A stretch of 10,155 nucleotides of DNA from an uncultured Lachnospiraceae bacterium (GTDB lineage Bacteria > Bacillota > Clostridia > Lachnospirales > Lachnospiraceae). Below the pieces are notes generated by a model. It searched no databases, was not told where the DNA came from, and saw only the letters and a program-made list of their open reading frames with translations. The stretch spans positions 1 to 10,155 of the forward strand of contig CABUBX010000074.1 in assembly GCA_902489925.1 (NCBI GenBank), in the 5' to 3' direction. A program made the position numbers and the translations under genes. Positions 6,697 to 10,155 of this stretch are shown here, one piece after another. Positions within the stretch are counted from its first letter, which is position 1; every line of letters starts with the position of its first letter.

Positions 6697-8799
6697 ATGA
6701 AGCAAAAAAACACAAAAAAAGCCGTTAAATGGCTTGCCATAGCGCTTGTGCTTGTTATTGCAGGCAGCTTTTTGGCAAGTATGTTTAACACATCTTTCTT
6801 TACAGTAAAGGTAAAGGAAATTGAATTTGAAACAGAACGGGGAACACTAAACGGTCTTTTGTACATGCCAAAAGATGCCGGTGAAGATGACCCAAGACCT
6901 GTCATTGTAACGACTCACGGGTATTTAAACAGCAAGGAAATGCAGGATGCACCGGCAATTGAGATGTCAAGACGCGGTTATATTGTACTTGCACTTGACA
7001 TGTATGACCACGGTGATTCAAGATGGGCGGCAGATATTCCGACAGGCAGTCAGTTTGCGACTTTCTGGCTTTATTCACAGTTTGATGCCGCTTCCTATAT
7101 GGCAAAGCAGCCGTATACAAAGAAGGATGAACAGGGCAATGCCTATGTCGCAGTCAGTGGACATTCAATGGGTGGTTTTTCAACACTTGTCTCTATGTAT
7201 ATGGATGAAATGGCGGCATTGCAGACCGGCACTCGTTCAATTTATGCAGGTATTTCGGTCGGTGCGGATTATTCCTATGCATCGGCAATTGCGCCTCAGG
7301 CAGATTTGCAGGCAGCTTACGGTGACCGTACAGTGGGAATGGTTGCCGGACATTATGACGAGTTCTTCTTTAATAAGTCTGATGAGGAAAAGACGGAGGA
7401 GGAAAAACAGGTTCAGGGCACAGTGACCTATAAGGATTTTGCTGCGACAAATTCAGGAAAACAGTTTTTGGGTGTTTCCGGTGAAGAAGTTGCGGAGGCA
7501 GGAAAATTCTATACGGTTGAGTCCGGTGATGTGAAGTTTGAGGATGCGGTTGTAAGACCGTCACAGACAGCACAGCATGTCATTTATACACCTTCAGAGA
7601 CACATCCTTGGAATCATTTTTCAACAGAGACAACAGGAAATTTAATTGATTTCTACACGACAGCATTTTCAGGCGTGACATCTGCAAATCAGACGAATGT
7701 CAATCTTCCGGCTTCCGACCAGATTTGGAGATTTAAAGAAATCTTTAACTTTGTTGCATTGATTGGCTTCTTCTTGATGTTTATACCACTTGCAACATTA
7801 CTTCTTGAGCTGCCTGTATTTAAAATGGCAGTCACGGAGGAAATTCCAGCAGTGGCAGCGCCGAAAACAACGGTTCAAAAGGCGGCTTATTGGATTTGTA
7901 TTGCAGCCAGTGCAATCTATCCTGCAGCATTTTTTACAACATTGATGGATAAGCAGGAAGCAGGACTTAATGTTTTATTTATTGTTTCGATTGTTGCAGC
8001 AGTGGGCGGCGTTCTCATTGCCGGTGTAAGCTTTAAGAGCGGCAAAAAGAGTCAGGGCATCGCAGGTGCGGCGGCAGCAGGCACAGCGGTTGTTGCAGCA
8101 TTATTCTTCAAGTTTGCCCCATCAATTTTGGCTCTTGGACCGACTTTTAATGAGCCGACGACAAACCAAATTGCTTACTGGGCAATCAGCTGTGGTCTTA
8201 TTGCACTTGTGATTATTTTAATGTTCTTTGCATTATCTAAAAAGGCGGCGGGCGCCAATGCGAAAGATTATGGTGTGCGTCTGAACATTAAGGCGATTTT
8301 AATGAGCCTTGTGACAGCAGTTGTACTTGTTGTGATTGGCTATGCGGTACTTTTTATCATTCAGGCAATCTTCGGTACAGATTTCAGAATATGGACATTG
8401 GCAGTTCGTACATTTAAACCGGAATTTATTATTGCAGCGTTGATTTATATTCCATTCTTCTTTGTATATTACTTAATTAATACAGTGGCAATCAATGCAA
8501 ATGTCAGAGGAAGAAAATGCGGATGGCTCATCGCAGTTGTATTAAATACAGGCGGTCTTATTGTATGGCTGGCACTCCAGTACGGACTTGATTTTGTTCG
8601 CGGTATAGCGCTTTATCCGGGACAGGCATTAAACGGTATTTTATTGTTTGCAACAGTGCCTTGCCTTGGTATTGCGGCAGTATTTGCAAAGAAGCTGTTT
8701 GAAAAGACAAACAACGTATGGCTTGCGGCTTTTGTAAACACAATGTTATTTACAATGATTACCGTCGCAAATACTGCATTATTCTGGAATATGGTCTAA
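6697..8799 (+). CDS. Membrane-bound alpha/beta hydrolase with polytopic C-terminal domain
   Basis: A 700-residue membrane protein; the substrate is unknown. Residues 12-32 are a signal anchor. Residues 45-325 form an alpha/beta hydrolase domain: THGY (HG at 74-75) is the probable oxyanion loop, GHSMGG (155-160) holds nucleophile Ser157, and the likely acid is Asp221 in GHYDEFF. The likely base is His303 or His307 in ETHPWNH. The hydrolase domain should face outside, as it follows one N-terminal span. From about residue 347 there are some ten hydrophobic spans (roughly 347-371, 396-415, 424-445, 452-475, 490-513, 530-558, 574-597, 608-628, 641-664, 672-697). Esterase, lipase or acyl-transfer activity is possible; a peptidase is less likely but not excluded. 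The ATG is chosen because AAGGGGGA lies 6 nt upstream. The next gene, a MarR regulator, lies 68 nt downstream. Domain calls are firm; the role is unknown. Confidence 0.9.
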   Translation: MKQKNTKKAVKWLAIALVLVIAGSFLASMFNTSFFTVKVKEIEFETERGTLNGLLYMPKDAGEDDPRPVIVTTHGYLNSKEMQDAPAIEMSRRGYIVLALDMYDHGDSRWAADIPTGSQFATFWLYSQFDAASYMAKQPYTKKDEQGNAYVAVSGHSMGGFSTLVSMYMDEMAALQTGTRSIYAGISVGADYSYASAIAPQADLQAAYGDRTVGMVAGHYDEFFFNKSDEEKTEEEKQVQGTVTYKDFAATNSGKQFLGVSGEEVAEAGKFYTVESGDVKFEDAVVRPSQTAQHVIYTPSETHPWNHFSTETTGNLIDFYTTAFSGVTSANQTNVNLPASDQIWRFKEIFNFVALIGFFLMFIPLATLLLELPVFKMAVTEEIPAVAAPKTTVQKAAYWICIAASAIYPAAFFTTLMDKQEAGLNVLFIVSIVAAVGGVLIAGVSFKSGKKSQGIAGAAAAGTAVVAALFFKFAPSILALGPTFNEPTTNQIAYWAISCGLIALVIILMFFALSKKAAGANAKDYGVRLNIKAILMSLVTAVVLVVIGYAVLFIIQAIFGTDFRIWTLAVRTFKPEFIIAALIYIPFFFVYYLINTVAINANVRGRKCGWLIAVVLNTGGLIVWLALQYGLDFVRGIALYPGQALNGILLFATVPCLGIAAVFAKKLFEKTNNVWLAAFVNTMLFTMITVANTALFWNMV

Positions 8800-8805
8800 A
8801 AATAC

Positions 8806-8834
8806 TTGTCTGAGCGGTGGATTGTTGATATACT
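8806..8834 (+). promoter_or_regulatory. Candidate promoter of the MarR-family gene
   Basis: TTGTCT (8806-8811, 4 of 6) and TATACT (8829-8834, 5 of 6) are separated by 17 bp in the 68-bp gap after the hydrolase stop. The ATG follows 33 bp later, after GAGGTG at 8855-8860. If used, it would let the regulator be made independently of the hydrolase gene. No terminator separates the two genes, so read-through is also likely. Confidence 0.5.
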
Positions 8835-8867
8835 AAAGTCGATAGCAAAAAGACGAGGTGAATCAAA

Positions 8868-9377
8868 ATGAAACTGGAATGGATGGGTGAATACAGGGAC
8901 GTTGTTGAACAGCTGATAAAATATTGTAATCATTATGCTGTATCCTACAAAAAAGAAAGAAAATACGGCACGGATATTCCGATTTCTTTTGCACAGATAC
9001 AGGTGGTTGAGTATTTGCTTGAGAATGAAGAACTCCATCAAAATATGAGTGAGATTTCCGCAAGACTCGGCATATCCAACAGCCAGTTTACGAAGCTGAC
9101 GGATAAGCTTGTGGCAAAGGGACTTTTAGAGCGGTTCAGGCTTTCGGATAATAAAAAAGATGTGATTGTTCAGGTGACAGAATACGGCCGTGAAATCTAC
9201 GGTCAGTATGCGGATGCGATTTATAAATATCATTTCAGCAAAATGTTTGCCGAAGGTGAGAAGCTTCCGAAGGCATATTTGCCGATAGTGGCGAAGATGC
9301 TGTCACCGGGGTGTGATGATAAAAAAGAAGAAAAAAAAGAAACGCCGGTGCTTGTTCCGCTGGAGAGAAAAGAGTAG
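8868..9377 (+). CDS. MarR-family transcriptional regulator
   Basis: A 169-residue DNA-binding protein. Residues 40-110 read as a MarR-type winged helix: helix-turn-helix at about 59-85 (MSEISARLGISNSQFTKLTD), then KGLLERFRLSDNKKDVIVQVTEYG with the wing and the helix that follows. Flanking helices (5-30 and 108-145) would form the dimer interface. MarR proteins usually bind inverted repeats in or near promoters and repress their neighbours until a ligand or oxidant releases them. The C-terminal tail (151-169) is charged and probably disordered. The wing lacks the usual DxRD spelling and has SDNKKD instead. Only one Cys in the N-terminal part (Cys20) and one near the end (Cys149) are present. 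Likely targets are its own promoter and the inverted repeat before the hydrolase gene; this is inference from context. Confidence 0.9.
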   Translation: MKLEWMGEYRDVVEQLIKYCNHYAVSYKKERKYGTDIPISFAQIQVVEYLLENEELHQNMSEISARLGISNSQFTKLTDKLVAKGLLERFRLSDNKKDVIVQVTEYGREIYGQYADAIYKYHFSKMFAEGEKLPKAYLPIVAKMLSPGCDDKKEEKKETPVLVPLERKE

Positions 9378-9383
9378 AGGAAT

Positions 9384-9434
9384 AAAGGTGTCTGTACATT
9401 GTGCATAGTATTGCATAAAAGTACAGACACCTTT
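9384..9434. terminator. Perfect 14-bp hairpin between convergent genes, probable two-way terminator
   Basis: Bases 9384-9397 (AAAGGTGTCTGTAC) pair perfectly with 9421-9434. The 23-nt loop contains a direct repeat, TGCATA, at 9402-9407 and 9412-9417. The stem has A-runs on its left and T-runs on its right, as expected for a terminator working on both strands. It starts 7 nt after the MarR stop and ends 7 nt before the stop of the minus-strand gene. The large loop is unusual for a simple terminator. Confidence 0.65.
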
Positions 9435-9440
9435 TATCTG

Positions 9441-10155
9441 TTAATGATGCTTTATAAATTCATTGTTAATTAATCCCTGCATAAGTACAACAGGCTTGGC
9501 TTCTTCTTTGAGCTGATTGATATCAGGAATAGAGCCGATAACATTGTCGGCAAGCCAATCCATCGTAATGATTTCGTCGGGCGAAAAGCTTGTGCTTTCC
9601 GGCTTGACGAGAGTGCCGTCGTTTGAATAAATTTTACCGTAAAAAGGATTGAAATTTTCAGAACATATAGCCTGTTTAAGTAAAGAGACCATATTGATGA
9701 TACTATCGGGCAGCTTTTCAGAGCATATCATATCAACAACACCGACAGACATACCCCACCAGTAATTGAGTGCTTGATTTGTTTTGGAGGCTTCCTCATT
9801 TTTGAAAGAGCCGCTTATAATGCTTTGAATAAGTTTCTCGTAAAATATGCCCCAATGCCAAATCGGCATTGCGATGTTTACAGGTTTAACTTCTGATTCA
9901 CGGTAAAGGCCGAAGCGCCTGGAAGGCTGTCCCGGAATAACCATTTCTTTTCCGGAAATATAGTAGACGCCGTTTTGGACGAAAGCTTGTTCGGGATTGC
10001 TTCCTTTTATCGTTGACCACTCCAAATACACTTTGGCATATGGATTAATAAGTTTTGCACCGAGGGCAAAGGCGTTGATATTTGCAGCCATACCGTATAT
10101 TGGGTAATCTGCGATGTATCCGATTTTGCCGTTGCGGCTCATTGTTGCGGCAATG
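9441..10155 (-). CDS. BMP-family substrate-binding protein, C-terminal part, cut by the window end
   Basis: The reading frame is open through the window edge and continues for four more codons (IAAT) upstream of the first visible Met, so the true start lies outside. About 237 codons are visible. The stretch GKIGYIADYPIYGMAANINAF, followed by FALGA and KVYLEW, matches the C-terminal half of the BmpA/Med (basic membrane protein) family. These are ABC-transporter binding lipoproteins, several of which bind nucleosides. The later part (NYWWGMSVGVVDMICS through FNPFYGKIYSNDG) looks like the longer BMP variants I recall from Lachnospiraceae. A signal peptide or lipobox cannot be checked. It converges on the MarR gene, sharing the hairpin between them. 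The family is fairly sure; the ligand is unknown. Confidence 0.85.
   Translation of the reverse strand, partial: IAATMSRNGKIGYIADYPIYGMAANINAFALGAKLINPYAKVYLEWSTIKGSNPEQAFVQNGVYYISGKEMVIPGQPSRRFGLYRESEVKPVNIAMPIWHWGIFYEKLIQSIISGSFKNEEASKTNQALNYWWGMSVGVVDMICSEKLPDSIINMVSLLKQAICSENFNPFYGKIYSNDGTLVKPESTSFSPDEIITMDWLADNVIGSIPDINQLKEEAKPVVLMQGLINNEFIKHH

Noticed and set aside
6503..6700. Small open frame of 65 codons between nifJ and the hydrolase gene
   Set aside because: It begins inside the terminator stem, runs through the inverted repeat and has no ribosome binding site.
6615..6905. Minus-strand open frame across the hydrolase promoter and gene start
   Set aside because: Low-complexity, Phe-rich translation of AT-rich DNA; overlaps the hydrolase N-terminus and has no motif.

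Overview
The window looks like chromosomal DNA of an anaerobic, moderately AT-rich Clostridia-type Firmicute, most likely a Lachnospiraceae-like gut anaerobe. This rests on three things: a single-chain pyruvate:ferredoxin oxidoreductase, a SelD-YedF pair next to a molybdopterin-type protein, and purine-rich Shine-Dalgarno sites before every complete gene. The species cannot be named from the sequence alone.

Region 1 (1-2778, plus strand) is an apparent operon. It begins with the last 42 codons of a Cys-rich molybdopterin-binding (MoeA-like) protein, followed by selD (selenophosphate synthetase, Cys form), yedF (TusA plus DsrE-like selenium-metabolism protein) and an unrecognised membrane protein with an N-terminal zinc ribbon. 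A SelD-YedF pair beside a molybdenum-cofactor protein is the pattern described for selenium-dependent molybdenum hydroxylases, which carry a labile selenium cofactor. SelD would make selenophosphate, and YedF is thought to handle sulfur or selenium in that route.

Region 2 (2779-6540) is a single highly expressed transcription unit. It has a strong sigma-A type promoter, the 1180-residue nifJ gene with strongly biased codon use, and a clear intrinsic terminator. NifJ oxidises pyruvate to acetyl-CoA and passes electrons to ferredoxin.

Region 3 (6541-9377) holds a probable regulated pair: a 700-residue membrane protein with an extracytoplasmic alpha/beta hydrolase domain and about ten C-terminal membrane spans, then a MarR-family regulator with its own candidate promoter. 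A 22-bp-arm inverted repeat overlaps the candidate promoter of the hydrolase gene and looks like an operator. The adjacent MarR protein is the obvious candidate to bind it, but this is inference.

Region 4 (9378-10155) starts with a 14-bp perfect hairpin between two convergent genes, probably a two-way terminator and possibly a dispersed palindromic repeat. It is followed on the minus strand by the C-terminal part of a BMP-family (Med/BmpA-like) substrate-binding protein, cut by the window end.

No tRNA, rRNA, CRISPR array, insertion sequence or phage gene was seen. I found no convincing new multi-gene system. The best leads are the zinc-ribbon protein in the selenium operon and the hydrolase/MarR/inverted-repeat unit.
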